Positions 53,767 through 63,871 of a stretch of 64,000 nucleotides of DNA are shown one piece after another. The stretch lies in contig JAEUHE010000177.1 of assembly GCA_016793885.1 (NCBI GenBank), positions 31,380 through 95,379 of the forward strand, in the 5' to 3' direction. Within the stretch, counting starts at the first letter, position 1. Every line of letters starts with the position of its first letter. This DNA comes from Verrucomicrobiales bacterium (GTDB lineage Bacteria; Verrucomicrobiota; Verrucomicrobiia; Limisphaerales; UBA11320). The notes beneath the pieces were generated by a model. The model did not search any database and had not been told where the DNA came from. It worked only from the letters and a program-made list of their open reading frames with translations. The translations under genes and the position numbers were made by a program.

Positions 53767-56286
53767 TTAACTCACGCGGGCCACCGTATGGCTGAAATAG
53801 TGCTGAGTCAAATCGTTGGAGAGCCGACCAAACTCCGCTGGAAAAAAGTCAAGCCACGCCAGCAATCGTTCGCGGTTGCCGCCGACATAGTCCGCGCACA
53901 GCCCCGGGAACTGACCATCCTCGAGATGTCTCACCAACGCCAGAATGCGCTGCTGCTCCGGGTTGGCGAAGGTCATATTGGGGTCGGTGGGCAGATTCGC
54001 GGCGTGCTGACGCAAGGAATTCAGCTGAAACATCAACGCGCGCGGATTGCCCTTGTCGAACATCAGCAGCTCCAGCACCGGTGCCAGCTGCGCCTGCGCG
54101 AAGAACCGACGGCGGTACGTCATGGAGCTGTCGGCCACCTCGAGCAGTGGCTCCAACGTCGCCAACTCGTGGTGATCCGTGTCGAGGGCGGCGCGAATCG
54201 TCGTCGCCAGGTTCATGCCACGCTCCAGCCGACGCCCAAAATCCAGAAACCTCCAGCCATGACCGCGGGTCATGTTCTCCAACTCCATCCCGCTAAACGC
54301 CGCCAGGTCGATGATCAAAGTATTGAGGAGGGTGAGCGCATTGGCCATCGGGATCCGTCCCGCTCGGGTCCGCGAATCCAACTGGAGTTGGTTCAAAATC
54401 CTCCACGTGTCCGAGGAAAAGCGATCGCGAACGATGGAGGCCGTATGGCGGATCCGCAGCACGATCTCACGCACACTGCCCACGCGATGAGGGCTATAGA
54501 CGCCTTGCAGAACCGCATGCTCCAGCTCCTTCAACGTCACACTCGTCTCAAATCGAGGCGGAAGCCGCTCCAGCCGCACAAACCAGCGGATAATGCCGGC
54601 GAGACCTGACACCCCTTCCCCGGCGCCCTCATCGACTATCCGGGTGACTAAGCAACGCAAGAGGCGAAGGGCATCCTCCAGCCGCTCCGCATAGCGTCCG
54701 AGCCAGTACAGATTGTCCGCCACACGGCTGGGCAACTCCGTGGTGACACGGGTGACCCCGATGGGCTGTCCTGCTGAACTCAGCAAGGAAACCGGCAGCA
54801 CGGGCCCTTCGGACATGACCCAGGTGTCCTTGCTACCGCCCCCGCTTTGCATGGACACGACTGGGTCCTCGGCTTTGGTGGAAACCCGCGTCAGCCCACC
54901 CGGCATCACCGTGAACGAGTCCCCGGTGGCTGCGATGTAGCTGCGGACCACCACTCGGCGCGCGGCACACTCTCCGTCCGTCCAGACGGGAACCGTCGAC
55001 AAGCCCACCTTCTCCTGCCCGACGAATTCGTGGGGCCGTTGGCGAATCATGGCAACCAACTCGGCTCGCTCCGTAGTCCCGAGCTGCTCTCCGAAGAAGG
55101 GTAGACCGCGAACGGTGCCGAAGGCCGGCTTCACGACGATCTCGTCGAGATGCTCGAGCACATACTGCTGTTCCTTGGCTTGCCCGCACCACCACGTGGC
55201 CACGCTGGGCAGCAGCAATTCCTCCCCCAACAGATGCCGACACAGGCTGGGAAGAAAGGCCATGAAAGCCGGGCTTTCCACCAAACCCGATCCCAGGGCG
55301 TTAGCGATCGTGACATTCCCCGCCCGTGTGGCTTCGACCAACCCGGGCACACCCAGGAAGGAATCGCCGCGCAGTTCCAGCGGATCGCAGAACGTGTCGT
55401 CCACCCGACGCAAGATCACGTCAACTTGCTGCAGGCCTTCCAGGGTCTTGATGAAGACCCGCCGGTCCCTCACCGTCAGATCCCCGCCTTCCACCAAAGT
55501 GAACCCCAGATACCGAGCCAGGTAGGCATGCTCAAAATACGTTTCATTGTGGGGTCCTGGGGTCAGCAGGACCACGTTGGGGTTGTCCCGATTCCCCATC
55601 GCGAGGCTTCGCAGCGTATCTCGGGACATCTGAAAGAACGAAGCCAGCCGCTGGACCTGGCAGTCCCGAAACTCATCGGGCAGGACCCGCGACAGAACGA
55701 TGCGGTTCTCCAAGGCGTAGCCACTTCCGGACGGGGCCTGAGTTCGATCCGCCAACGCCCACCAGTGGCCGTCAGGAGAACGGGCCAGATCCACCGCATG
55801 GAGGTGGAGATACACATCACCCGGAGAACGAAGTCCGTGACACGGACGCAGAAAGCTGGGGTTGGCAAAAATCAGGGACGGCGGCAGAAACCCCTCCCGC
55901 AGCAGGCGCTGCGGCCCATACAGATCGCCAAGAACCAGGTTCAACAGGCGCGTCCGCTGCCTGAGCCCTTGCTCCAATCCCACCCATTCCTCGGGAGGGA
56001 TCGGCAGGGGCATCATGTCCAACTCCCAGGGCCGATCCATGCCCTGCGGATCTCCGTAGACGTTATAAGTGACGCCGTGCTCGCGGATCATCCGACGCGC
56101 ATTCTCCCAGCGCGCCGTTAACTCATCCCGCCCCAGCCGATCGAAGGCGTTGACCAATACCTTCCAGTGCGGTCGAACCTTGTCCGGAGCCTCCAACATC
56201 TCGTCAAAGGCGTCGGGCACGGGAGCGTACCTCGACAGAATCCTGTTTCCAGGATCTGCGGGGGCCATTTCAGTTGCACCACTCAT
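53767..56286 (-). CDS. Circularly permuted ATP-grasp - alpha-E fusion protein
   Basis: An 839-residue fusion. Residues 1-490 match the circularly permuted ATP-grasp family, predicted peptide/amide ligases: VTYNVYGDPQGMDRPWELD, LLNLVLGDLYGPQ, YALENRIVLSR, VVLLTPGPHNETYFEHAYLA, VDVILRRVDDTFCDP, and GGGSKDTWVMSEGP near the C-terminal end of the domain. Residues about 515-839 are an alpha-E domain, an all-helical conserved partner (LPSRVADNLYWLGRYAERLED). In the paralogous genes at 59935-62489 these two domains are separate proteins, so this gene is a natural fusion. It ends 12 bases before the small transglutaminase gene. The substrate is unknown. The first ATG was used; one six codons later is possible. 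Confidence 0.9.
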   Translation of the reverse strand: MSGATEMAPADPGNRILSRYAPVPDAFDEMLEAPDKVRPHWKVLVNAFDRLGRDELTARWENARRMIREHGVTYNVYGDPQGMDRPWELDMMPLPIPPEEWVGLEQGLRQRTRLLNLVLGDLYGPQRLLREGFLPPSLIFANPSFLRPCHGLRSPGDVYLHLHAVDLARSPDGHWWALADRTQAPSGSGYALENRIVLSRVLPDEFRDCQVQRLASFFQMSRDTLRSLAMGNRDNPNVVLLTPGPHNETYFEHAYLARYLGFTLVEGGDLTVRDRRVFIKTLEGLQQVDVILRRVDDTFCDPLELRGDSFLGVPGLVEATRAGNVTIANALGSGLVESPAFMAFLPSLCRHLLGEELLLPSVATWWCGQAKEQQYVLEHLDEIVVKPAFGTVRGLPFFGEQLGTTERAELVAMIRQRPHEFVGQEKVGLSTVPVWTDGECAARRVVVRSYIAATGDSFTVMPGGLTRVSTKAEDPVVSMQSGGGSKDTWVMSEGPVLPVSLLSSAGQPIGVTRVTTELPSRVADNLYWLGRYAERLEDALRLLRCLVTRIVDEGAGEGVSGLAGIIRWFVRLERLPPRFETSVTLKELEHAVLQGVYSPHRVGSVREIVLRIRHTASIVRDRFSSDTWRILNQLQLDSRTRAGRIPMANALTLLNTLIIDLAAFSGMELENMTRGHGWRFLDFGRRLERGMNLATTIRAALDTDHHELATLEPLLEVADSSMTYRRRFFAQAQLAPVLELLMFDKGNPRALMFQLNSLRQHAANLPTDPNMTFANPEQQRILALVRHLEDGQFPGLCADYVGGNRERLLAWLDFFPAEFGRLSNDLTQHYFSHTVARVS

Positions 56287-56300
56287 TCCCAGAGATCAAC

Positions 56301-59300
56301 TCATGAGCAGCGCCGTAAGTCCAAGGTAAACGGAAAGTGAGGGTCGGTCGGAATCACCTTGGGCTCCATCGGGCCAGGTGTGTGTCCGTGTCGGAAAAAC
56401 CTCGCCATCCGCCGGCTCTCCGCTTCATAGGCGTTCACCGGGAAGACGTCGTAGTTCCGACCGCCCGGGTGCATGACGTGGTAGGTGCAGCCACCCAAGG
56501 ATCGTCGATTCCAAAGATCCACCAAATCGAATACCAACGGCGTATGAACCGGGATGGTCGGATGCAGGCAATTCGGCGGCTGCCAGGCGCGATAGCGCAC
56601 GCCGGCAACGGCCTCACCATTGGTGCCAGTCGGTCGCAACGGGACCGCAATTCCGCCCACGGCGATGGCATGTCGGCCGGGTATCAAGCCGCGTGCCTTC
56701 ACCTCCAACCGTTCCACGGAGGAGTCCACGTAACGAGTGGTGCCTCCCGCCCCGGGCTCCTCACCCAGCACGTGCCACGGCTCCAAGGCCTGCCGCAGGT
56801 CCAACTGAATGTCAAAGGCCGTCAGATCGCCTAGCAGTGGGAAGCGGAACTCAAAATGTGGGGCGAACCATTCGGACTGGAGGCGGAATCCCGAGTCACG
56901 AAGCTCCTGCACGACCTCGCAAAGATCTTTCCAAACGAAATGAGGGAGCATCCACCGATCATGGATGTCCGTGCCCCAGCGCACGAGGTGGGTCGGATAG
57001 GGACGTTCCCAAAACTTCGCGATCAACACCCGAAGCAGAAGCTGCTGTGCCAAACTCATCCGATGATGCGGCGGCATCTCGAAGGCCCGCATCTCGAGCA
57101 GGCCAAGCCGTCCGCTCTGACTCTCGGGGGAATAGAGCTTGTCGATGCACAGTTCCGCCCGATGCGTGTTCCCCGTGGCGTCCGTCAACAAGTGACGGAA
57201 GAGCCTATCCACCAGCCAGGGCGGACAAACCTGTGCCCCCGGCAACTGGCGGCAGGCGATCTCCAGCTCGTACAGCGCGTCGTTGCGAGCCTCGTCCAAC
57301 CGGGGGCTCTGGCTGGTCGGACCGATAAACATGCCGCTGAACAGGAAGGACAACGCGGGATGGTTCTGCCAATAGCCGATTAAACTTCGCAAGAGATCAG
57401 GACGCCGCAGGAACGGACTGTCGGCCGGAGTAATGCCACCCAACACGATATGGTTACCTCCTCCGGTTCCGGCATGACGACCGTCGAGCATGAACTTCTC
57501 CGCCGTCAAACGGGCCTGGGCCGCCTGATCGTAGAGAATCTCAGTGGTCTTCACCATCTCCGGCCAGGACTGCGCGGGATGGATATTCACTTCGATTACC
57601 CCAGGATCCGGCGTGACCTTGATGACCCGGAGGCGTGGGTCAAAAGGAGGCGGATAGCCTTCGATGATTACCGGCAGGCCCAAAGCCGCCGCTGTGTCCT
57701 CAATAACGGCAACCAGCTCAAGGTAGTCTTCCAGCACTCCGAACGGGGGCATGAAGATGTACAGACGTCCATGTCGAGGCTCCACGCAGAGAGCCGTTCG
57801 GATAACCCCGGGAGCGGATTGCCCTCGACTAGGGACAGCCATGGGGGTCTGCTCCCGAACTCCTTGCTCCAGCTGTGCCACCTTGCGGCCGGTTCCCGGC
57901 CCGATTCCGGTCCGGGCCGCATCCAGGGGAACAGCCAGGGGTTTGAAAGAAGTCGGCAAAGGCGAGCGAAGCTCTAGGGGCGAGCGATCCTCCGCATAAG
58001 GAAAATCAGCCTCGGTCACCCAGGGCAATGAATCCAATGGTAGACGCAGTCCGATGGGCGAGTCTCCAGGAATGAGGTAGCACCGCTCCGATCGGAGAAA
58101 CCACGGCCCGCTCTTCCAGCGAGGCCCCGCGGCTGCATCGCCCGGCCCCAGAGGAAGCACGTACCCAATGACATCATCTAGCCCTCGTTCAAAGACTTTC
58201 GCCAGTCGCGCTCGATCCTCCTCATTCGATAACTTGGACTGGAACGGGTCCACGTTCGTGGGCAGCCGCCGCTCCTTCCACAGGTAGTACCAGGCATCCT
58301 CGAAGGCCGGCAGAATGAATCCGGTCCCGCAACCCAGCGCGGTGGACAGAGCCTCCATGAACCGTTCCGCCTCGGGCCTACCGTGCCCATAGTTGCGCGA
58401 TTCGTCGGCGAACAGCTGTTCACGCTCCCAAATGGGATGGCCATCGCGACGCCAATACGCGGCGAAGGACCAACGAGGCAGCGATTCGCCAGGATACCAT
58501 TTACCCTGGCCGTAGTGAAGCATCGCTCCCTGGGTAAATTGCGTCTTGAGCCGTTTGATCAGCTGGTCACTGAGCAGACGCTTGTTGGGTCCCATCGCCA
58601 CGGTGTTCCACTCGGCGCCATCGCGATCGTCCACCGAAACGAAAGTGGGTTCCCCGCCCATCGTCAGCCGGCAATCTCCCTGGATCAAACGCTGATCCAC
58701 TTCCTCCCCCAACTGAACAATCGCCGCCCATTGGTCATCGGTATAGGGCTTTGTCACTCGAGGCGATTCGTAGATCCGCGACACCTTCATCTGGACGTCG
58801 AAGACCGCCTCGCACTCATCAACCGCGCCCGAGATCGGCGCCGCGCTTTGGGGATCCGGAGTGGCAGCCAACGGAATATGCCCTTCCCCCGCCAGCAATC
58901 CGGAGGTGGGATCCAATCCAATCCAACCCGCGCCGGGCAGGTAGACCTCGCACCAAGCGTGGAGATCCGTGAAGTCCTGCTCCGGACCACTGGGACCATC
59001 CAGGGACTTAACATCGGCCGTCAGCTGAATGAGATAACCGCTGACGAACCGGGCAGCCAGACCGCAATGACGGAACAGTTGGCACAGCAGCCAAGCCGAG
59101 TCGCGGCAGGAACCACTGCGGAGCGCAAGGGTTTGCTCGGCGGTTTGAACGCCAGGTTCCAATCGAATCAGATACTTGATGTCCTCCCAAAGCCGACGAT
59201 TGAATCCCACCAGGAAGTCGATAGTGCGGACGCGTCCCTCCGGGATGGTCACCACCGGAGCCGGATGAGGGGGCGGGGGCAGGATTCCTCCATCGTGATG

Positions 59301-59789
59301 GATGTCCCCGGGCACTTCGGAATGCGGAACGGGCGTCGCGGGAACGGCGGCTGCGGCCGGTTTGGCTGGCCCGAGCACCGCCTGTCGGACCTCGTCCAGA
59401 TAGGCTTTGAAATGAGGGGTGAGCGGACACTTGAGCTGGAACGGCTGCAGCTCGTGCTCCAACGCATGATCATATTCGAAAGGAAACGTTTCGGCGTGCG
59501 GCTCGAGAAAAAAGTCGAACGGGTTATGCACCGACATCTCCGCCACCAGATCGATTTCCAAGACCAATTCCTCGGTGGGCTCGGGGAACACGAGGCGGGC
59601 CAGGTAGTTCGATTGCGGATCCTGCTGCCAGTTGATGAAATGGGTCTTCGGCGAGACCTTCATCGAGTAGCTGAGAATGCGGGTGCGCGAATGAGGCGCG
59701 GGACGCAGCCTCACGACCTGTGGGCCGAGATTGACACGGCGGTCGTAGCGGTAGGAGGTCCGGTGGTGCAGAGCGACGTGAATGGACAC
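56301..59789 (-). CDS. Transglutaminase - DUF2126 protein (large form)
   Basis: An 1162-residue protein starting at GTG. Residues 1-300 contain a transglutaminase N-terminal domain and core with catalytic C228 (GSCRDSAWL), H277 (DLHAWCEVY) and D293 (GLDPTSG). The rest is DUF2126: CRLTMGGEPTFVSVDD, RWSFAAYWRRDGHPIWE, PLPLGPGDAA-like text and a C-terminal region with VMHPGGRNYDVFPVNAYEAESRR. The family is found with alpha-E and ATP-grasp proteins; DUF2126 has no known activity. A Pro/Ala-rich linker lies at about residues 140-185. It is followed after 14 bases by the fusion gene and separated from the upstream alpha-E gene by 145 bases, where a promoter could lie. Confidence 0.92.
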   Translation of the reverse strand: MSIHVALHHRTSYRYDRRVNLGPQVVRLRPAPHSRTRILSYSMKVSPKTHFINWQQDPQSNYLARLVFPEPTEELVLEIDLVAEMSVHNPFDFFLEPHAETFPFEYDHALEHELQPFQLKCPLTPHFKAYLDEVRQAVLGPAKPAAAAVPATPVPHSEVPGDIHHDGGILPPPPHPAPVVTIPEGRVRTIDFLVGFNRRLWEDIKYLIRLEPGVQTAEQTLALRSGSCRDSAWLLCQLFRHCGLAARFVSGYLIQLTADVKSLDGPSGPEQDFTDLHAWCEVYLPGAGWIGLDPTSGLLAGEGHIPLAATPDPQSAAPISGAVDECEAVFDVQMKVSRIYESPRVTKPYTDDQWAAIVQLGEEVDQRLIQGDCRLTMGGEPTFVSVDDRDGAEWNTVAMGPNKRLLSDQLIKRLKTQFTQGAMLHYGQGKWYPGESLPRWSFAAYWRRDGHPIWEREQLFADESRNYGHGRPEAERFMEALSTALGCGTGFILPAFEDAWYYLWKERRLPTNVDPFQSKLSNEEDRARLAKVFERGLDDVIGYVLPLGPGDAAAGPRWKSGPWFLRSERCYLIPGDSPIGLRLPLDSLPWVTEADFPYAEDRSPLELRSPLPTSFKPLAVPLDAARTGIGPGTGRKVAQLEQGVREQTPMAVPSRGQSAPGVIRTALCVEPRHGRLYIFMPPFGVLEDYLELVAVIEDTAAALGLPVIIEGYPPPFDPRLRVIKVTPDPGVIEVNIHPAQSWPEMVKTTEILYDQAAQARLTAEKFMLDGRHAGTGGGNHIVLGGITPADSPFLRRPDLLRSLIGYWQNHPALSFLFSGMFIGPTSQSPRLDEARNDALYELEIACRQLPGAQVCPPWLVDRLFRHLLTDATGNTHRAELCIDKLYSPESQSGRLGLLEMRAFEMPPHHRMSLAQQLLLRVLIAKFWERPYPTHLVRWGTDIHDRWMLPHFVWKDLCEVVQELRDSGFRLQSEWFAPHFEFRFPLLGDLTAFDIQLDLRQALEPWHVLGEEPGAGGTTRYVDSSVERLEVKARGLIPGRHAIAVGGIAVPLRPTGTNGEAVAGVRYRAWQPPNCLHPTIPVHTPLVFDLVDLWNRRSLGGCTYHVMHPGGRNYDVFPVNAYEAESRRMARFFRHGHTPGPMEPKVIPTDPHFPFTLDLRRCS

Positions 59790-59934
59790 AATAGTTTAGG
59801 GTTACTCAGCTGCGAGGCCGCAGATCTGAGAATGGGGGCGTTAAATCAAGAGACCATGACCTCTGGTCTGGGATAACCACTGGGCTGATGATGTGCTGTG
59901 TCTGAAAGCGATCGTGAGTCACGGGTCGCTTCAT

Positions 59935-60921
59935 TCATTGACTCAATCCTCGGCGTGCCAAGGTGGGCGCAACCGCCGACTGACGGGCGAAAAAGGTGTC
60001 AAAAACGCTCCCGCCGATCGCATTCACCCGGTTTTGCAGGTCGTCCAAATATTCATGCAGACCTTGATTCAAGATCTCATCGACATTGACATAGGCGAGA
60101 TCGGAGCTCAGCTGCCCCATCAAGCGCTCGGCATTGTTCTTGAAACTCCCAATGGGAGTTCCCGAGATACGGTGCAGGCTGTCCTGGGCGCAGTTCAGAC
60201 AGAAGCGAATGGCTCGCGGAAACTCGGAGTCGAGGAGGAGGAAATGCACGATCCCCTTGGGGGAGATTCGACCGTGACGCTTACGATACATCTCAAAGGC
60301 GCTCGCCGATCGCAACACCGCCGCCCATTGGATATCGTCAAAGGCAGTACCCACCTCCGCCACCGACCTCAGCAGGATGAAGTACTTCACGTCCAAGATC
60401 CGCGAAGTCTTGTCCGCCCGCTCGAGCTTGCGGCCGAGCCGACAGAAATGCCACGGCTCTCCGTGGGTCATCGTGGCTTCGGTGACTCCGGTGAATAGGT
60501 GGCTGGAAAGTTTGACCTGGGTGTAGAAGTCATGAGGTGACTCGGTGTGCCGCTCGGACGAAGCGGCATCGTTCACCATCAGGTAAAACTTGTTGAGCTG
60601 AAGCCACATTTCCGACGAGATGATCTCGCGCACCGAGCGCGCATTCTCGCGCGCAGAACGCAGACAGGAAATCATCGAGTTAGGATTCTCCCGATCAAAC
60701 GTCAGAAAATGAATGACGTTGTGCTGGGTCGGCTTGCCATAGCGCTTGGCAAACAGCTCATGGTCACCGGTGGTGTTGACCAACGGCTCCCACTGTTGAT
60801 CCGCCCCGCTCGGAGCATCGAGCATGAGGTTAAGATTCACATCAATGAACCGCGCAACGTTCTCAGCGCGCTCCACATAGCGGCTCATCCAATAAATCGA
60901 GTCAGCAACACGGCTCAGCAT
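59935..60921 (-). CDS. Alpha-E domain protein
   Basis: A 328-residue all-helical protein of the alpha-E family. The start MLSRVADSIYWMSRYVERAENVARF is the signature, and Glu/Arg/His residues are spread along the helices (HFCRLGRKLERADKTSRI). In known genomic contexts alpha-E proteins always accompany circularly permuted ATP-grasp and transglutaminase proteins; the role of the domain is unknown, possibly as a carrier or structural partner. Its ATG lies inside the end of the ATP-grasp gene (7-base overlap, 60915-60921), so the two are translated together. It is homologous to the C-terminal third of the fusion protein at 53767-56286. Confidence 0.92.
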   Translation of the reverse strand: MLSRVADSIYWMSRYVERAENVARFIDVNLNLMLDAPSGADQQWEPLVNTTGDHELFAKRYGKPTQHNVIHFLTFDRENPNSMISCLRSARENARSVREIISSEMWLQLNKFYLMVNDAASSERHTESPHDFYTQVKLSSHLFTGVTEATMTHGEPWHFCRLGRKLERADKTSRILDVKYFILLRSVAEVGTAFDDIQWAAVLRSASAFEMYRKRHGRISPKGIVHFLLLDSEFPRAIRFCLNCAQDSLHRISGTPIGSFKNNAERLMGQLSSDLAYVNVDEILNQGLHEYLDDLQNRVNAIGGSVFDTFFARQSAVAPTLARRGLSQ

Positions 60922-62489
60922 GGCGAGGGCACTCCTACCGGAGCTTGGGTTTGCGATTGAGATTGAGATTGAGATTGAGACTGACCTGGTGTTTGCGTTT
61001 GGGAGAGCGATTGAGGCTGTCTGGCCACGGGCTCAAGCTCCCCGTCGTCCAAAGGCCGCTCGGCGAGCACCCAGGTGTCCTTGCTTCCTCCACCTTGGGA
61101 GGAATTCACCACCAAGGAGCCTTTCTTCAAAGCCACTCGGGTGAGTCCGCCGGGCAACACGAAGATTTCTTTTCCGTAAAGCACATAGGGCCGCAAATCT
61201 ACATGTCGGCCTTCTAAATGATCTCCCACCATCGTCGGCACTCGCGAAAGGCTGAGCGTGGGTTGAGCAATGTAGTTGCGCGGATTCGCCTGAATCCGCT
61301 TCGCAAACTCCGCCTGATCTTCCTTGGTGGAATGCGGACCAATCAGCATTCCATAGCCTCCCGACTCGTTCGCGGCCTTGACTACCAATTCCGGCAAATG
61401 CTCGAGCACATACGCCAAATCCCCCGGCTCGTCACAGATGTAGGTGGGCACGTTGGGAAGAATGGCATCCTCGCCGGTATAATACTTGATGACCCGGGGA
61501 ATGTAAGCATAGACCACCTTGTCATCCGCCACTCCTGTCCCCGGCGCGTTCGCCAAGGCCACGTTGCCCGCTTTGTAGACCTCCATGATGCCTGGAACAC
61601 CCAGCATGGAATCAGGACGGAAAGCCTCAGGATCCAGGAAGTCGTCGTCAATCCGACGATAGATCACATCAACGCGCTCCAATCCATGCGTGGTGCGCAT
61701 CCACACGTAACCATCCGAAACCACCAAGTCGCCCCCTTCGACCAGTTCCACGCCCATCTGCTGGGCTAAGAACGAGTGTTCGAAATACGCGGAATTAAAC
61801 ATCCCGGGAGTCAGCAAGACAACGCGCGGCGAGCTCACCCCTTCCGGTGCCAGCGAATCCAACATGTCTCGCAGCCGGATCGGATAGCTTGCCACCGGGC
61901 GGATCCGAGACGACGCGAAAATCTCGGGAAACAGGCTCTTCATCAGATGCCGGTTTTCCAGAACGTAGGAAACCCCGGACGGACAGCGCAGGTTGTCCTC
62001 CAAGACATAAATCTGGCCATCCCGATGCCGGACCAAGTCGGTCCCCGTAATGTGACACCAAACCCCACGCGGAGGATTGATCCCGATGCACTGCTGGCGG
62101 AACCCCTTGGAGGAAAGGATGACATGTTCAGGGACTACTCCATCCTTAATGATTTTCTGATCGTGATAGAGATCGTCGAGAAAGAGGTTGAGAGCTCCGA
62201 TCCGCTGCTTAAGGCCCCGGTCAATCCGATCCCACTCTGTGGCAGGAACGATTCGGGGAATCAGGTCGAACGGCAAAGTTTTCTCTACCCCCGCGGTTTC
62301 ACCGTACACATTGAAGGTGATCCCCATCTGGACCAGGGCCCGATCGGCGGCTCGCTGGCGCAAATTCAGCTCCCCTTCAGGTAGGGATGCCATGTTGCGG
62401 GCCAAGGGTTTAGCTGCGGCCCGTGGTTCACCACTCTCTCCGAACATTTCGTCGAAGAACCCTTCGATATTATAATTGGCGAGGTTCAT
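60915..62489 (-). CDS. Circularly permuted ATP-grasp protein with Ser/Gln repeat tail
   Basis: A 525-residue predicted peptide/amide ligase, paralogous to the first half of the fusion protein. Conserved blocks are ITFNVYGETAGVEKTLPFD, LNLFLDDLYHDQ, ILEDNLRCPSGVSYVLENR, VVLLTPGMFNSAYFEHSFLA, VDVIYRRIDDDFLDPE, LVVKAANESGGYGMLIGP and GGGSKDTWVLAERP. After the domain is a low-complexity Gln/Ser/Thr tail of about 35 residues, including QSQSQSQSQSQT, encoded by a hexanucleotide repeat. The frame opens upstream to 62663, but the ATG at 62489 (MNLANYNIEGFFDEMFG) begins the family-like sequence. It is the first gene of the minus-strand ligase locus and overlaps the alpha-E gene by 7 bases. Confidence 0.9.
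   Translation of the reverse strand: MNLANYNIEGFFDEMFGESGEPRAAAKPLARNMASLPEGELNLRQRAADRALVQMGITFNVYGETAGVEKTLPFDLIPRIVPATEWDRIDRGLKQRIGALNLFLDDLYHDQKIIKDGVVPEHVILSSKGFRQQCIGINPPRGVWCHITGTDLVRHRDGQIYVLEDNLRCPSGVSYVLENRHLMKSLFPEIFASSRIRPVASYPIRLRDMLDSLAPEGVSSPRVVLLTPGMFNSAYFEHSFLAQQMGVELVEGGDLVVSDGYVWMRTTHGLERVDVIYRRIDDDFLDPEAFRPDSMLGVPGIMEVYKAGNVALANAPGTGVADDKVVYAYIPRVIKYYTGEDAILPNVPTYICDEPGDLAYVLEHLPELVVKAANESGGYGMLIGPHSTKEDQAEFAKRIQANPRNYIAQPTLSLSRVPTMVGDHLEGRHVDLRPYVLYGKEIFVLPGGLTRVALKKGSLVVNSSQGGGSKDTWVLAERPLDDGELEPVARQPQSLSQTQTPGQSQSQSQSQSQTQAPVGVPSPC
60955..60984 (-). repeat. Hexanucleotide microsatellite inside the ATP-grasp gene
   Basis: Five tandem 6-base units on the plus strand, four GATTGA and one GACTGA, code for the Ser-Gln repeat at the C-terminal end of the ATP-grasp protein. 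The unit is a multiple of three, so length changes would not shift the frame. Confidence 0.85.
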
Positions 62490-62738
62490 GGAACAAACGC
62501 GTTCATGAGTCGAATTCTTGTTTTCGATCAATTCTCTTGCTGCTTTCGATACCGCCCAAGCAACTCCAATGCCTGACCTGGGAACCCTCGATTGGCGGAG
62601 GATTCGAAGTCGATCGCCCCGACTGCATGTTGAGAAATAGACCGCATGCTCAAAGCCCAACACCGTCCAAGTGACCTAGAAACCGCAGCCCCGCGACCTG
62701 ACCTGGTGGTAGCGGCCGCCCCCTAGTAGGCAGTCGCC

Positions 62739-63761
62739 TTAGACTCCGCCGCAACACTTCTTATGCTTTTTTCCACTCCCGCATGGACACGGGTCGTTGC
62801 GACCCACCTTCGCGGGAGCCACATAGGGCACTGGCTTGGGAGAGAGTTCTTCCGCCCATCCCGGAGAAAACTCAGGAGGCTCCGGCTCATCGTCGCCAAA
62901 CATCATTTTGACCTCCTCCGGCGTCAGATCACCCTCATCGTCATCCTCCCCGACGGTAAACCCATCCTCGTCCACCGCCTCCACCGTGGGTTCGATCAGG
63001 CCGTCCTCCTCGGCTTGGTAACGAAGCCACTCGCCACAACACGCCAGCGCATCGATCGGTGCGAAGGTCGCTCGGAGGCCTTCTAAGCGCCACGGATTAC
63101 CATCGTGAAGCTGGCCGGCCACCACCTCGATGGAACAGATCCCTTCTAACTCGGCGGTATCGGACAGCACCTCCAGCATCTCGGCTTCCAACTCGGGGGC
63201 CGGGAGATCAAACGTGGACTCGACAAGCGCAGCCCAAACGGAGGGATCGCCCGGGCGTTTCAGGGTTTTAAAGAGAGTCTTGAAGTCTGCAGCCACCGCC
63301 TCGCGCGAGCGTTCCGCCCACAGAAACTGAACCAGCAAAGCACGAACGGCTTCGTCACGCACCGACCCGGATATCCCTTCATTATGAACGAAGGCCATCA
63401 CGGGAGCCGAATCTCCACCACACACCGAAGCCAGCACCGCCGGCCCGTGGCAGTAGAACAGGCTGCCCGTCAAATCGAGAGGCTCCGTATCGGGAAGGGA
63501 GCAGAGCCGAAGCAGAGGCGCCAGGGCCTGACGTTCCTGAAAGTGAGCCAGCAGGTAAATGGCGAAAACGTGTAGATGGCCGCGAGGTTCTTCCAGATGA
63601 GGAACTGGATTCAACGCCACCTCTTCGATGACCCGAACCAAAGCAGGAACCACGGCTTCGCGCTGTTCGATGGCTGCGCTTAACGCACGACCGTAAGGAG
63701 CAAAGTTAGCATCTTCCGGGAGCGGAGTGCTGAGTTGCTGAAGGATTGCGGAGACGGTCAT
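62739..63761 (-). CDS. DUF1186 protein with SEC-C zinc motif
   Basis: A 340-residue protein. Residues about 20-200 match the DUF1186 helical repeat region ([55 protein letters not shown]). An acidic linker with [21 protein letters not shown] follows. The end is a SEC-C motif [19 protein letters not shown], a zinc-binding element first seen in SecA. The role is unknown; SEC-C often marks protein- or ribosome-associated proteins. The frame runs upstream to 63821, but the ATG at 63761 ([15 protein letters not shown]) fits best. Its 110-base leader is bounded upstream by the group II intron end. Confidence 0.85.
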   Translation of the reverse strand: MTVSAILQQLSTPLPEDANFAPYGRALSAAIEQREAVVPALVRVIEEVALNPVPHLEEPRGHLHVFAIYLLAHFQERQALAPLLRLCSLPDTEPLDLTGSLFYCHGPAVLASVCGGDSAPVMAFVHNEGISGSVRDEAVRALLVQFLWAERSREAVAADFKTLFKTLKRPGDPSVWAALVESTFDLPAPELEAEMLEVLSDTAELEGICSIEVVAGQLHDGNPWRLEGLRATFAPIDALACCGEWLRYQAEEDGLIEPTVEAVDEDGFTVGEDDDEGDLTPEEVKMMFGDDEPEPPEFSPGWAEELSPKPVPYVAPAKVGRNDPCPCGSGKKHKKCCGGV

Positions 63762-63871
63762 CACGGTGTGGGCAGCCTGTTCCGCCCCCTCCACGAAATC
63801 AAGCCCGCCGAATCGTGGCACCTACACCTCTCCCACTTCCCTATGGGCCGAGACGGCCTACGCTACAATTG

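Noticed and set aside
53188..59876. Long plus-strand frames (53188-54609, 58383-59876 and others)
   Set aside because: Antisense to the transglutaminase and ATP-grasp genes with catalytic residues in place; products are Arg/Gln/His-rich.
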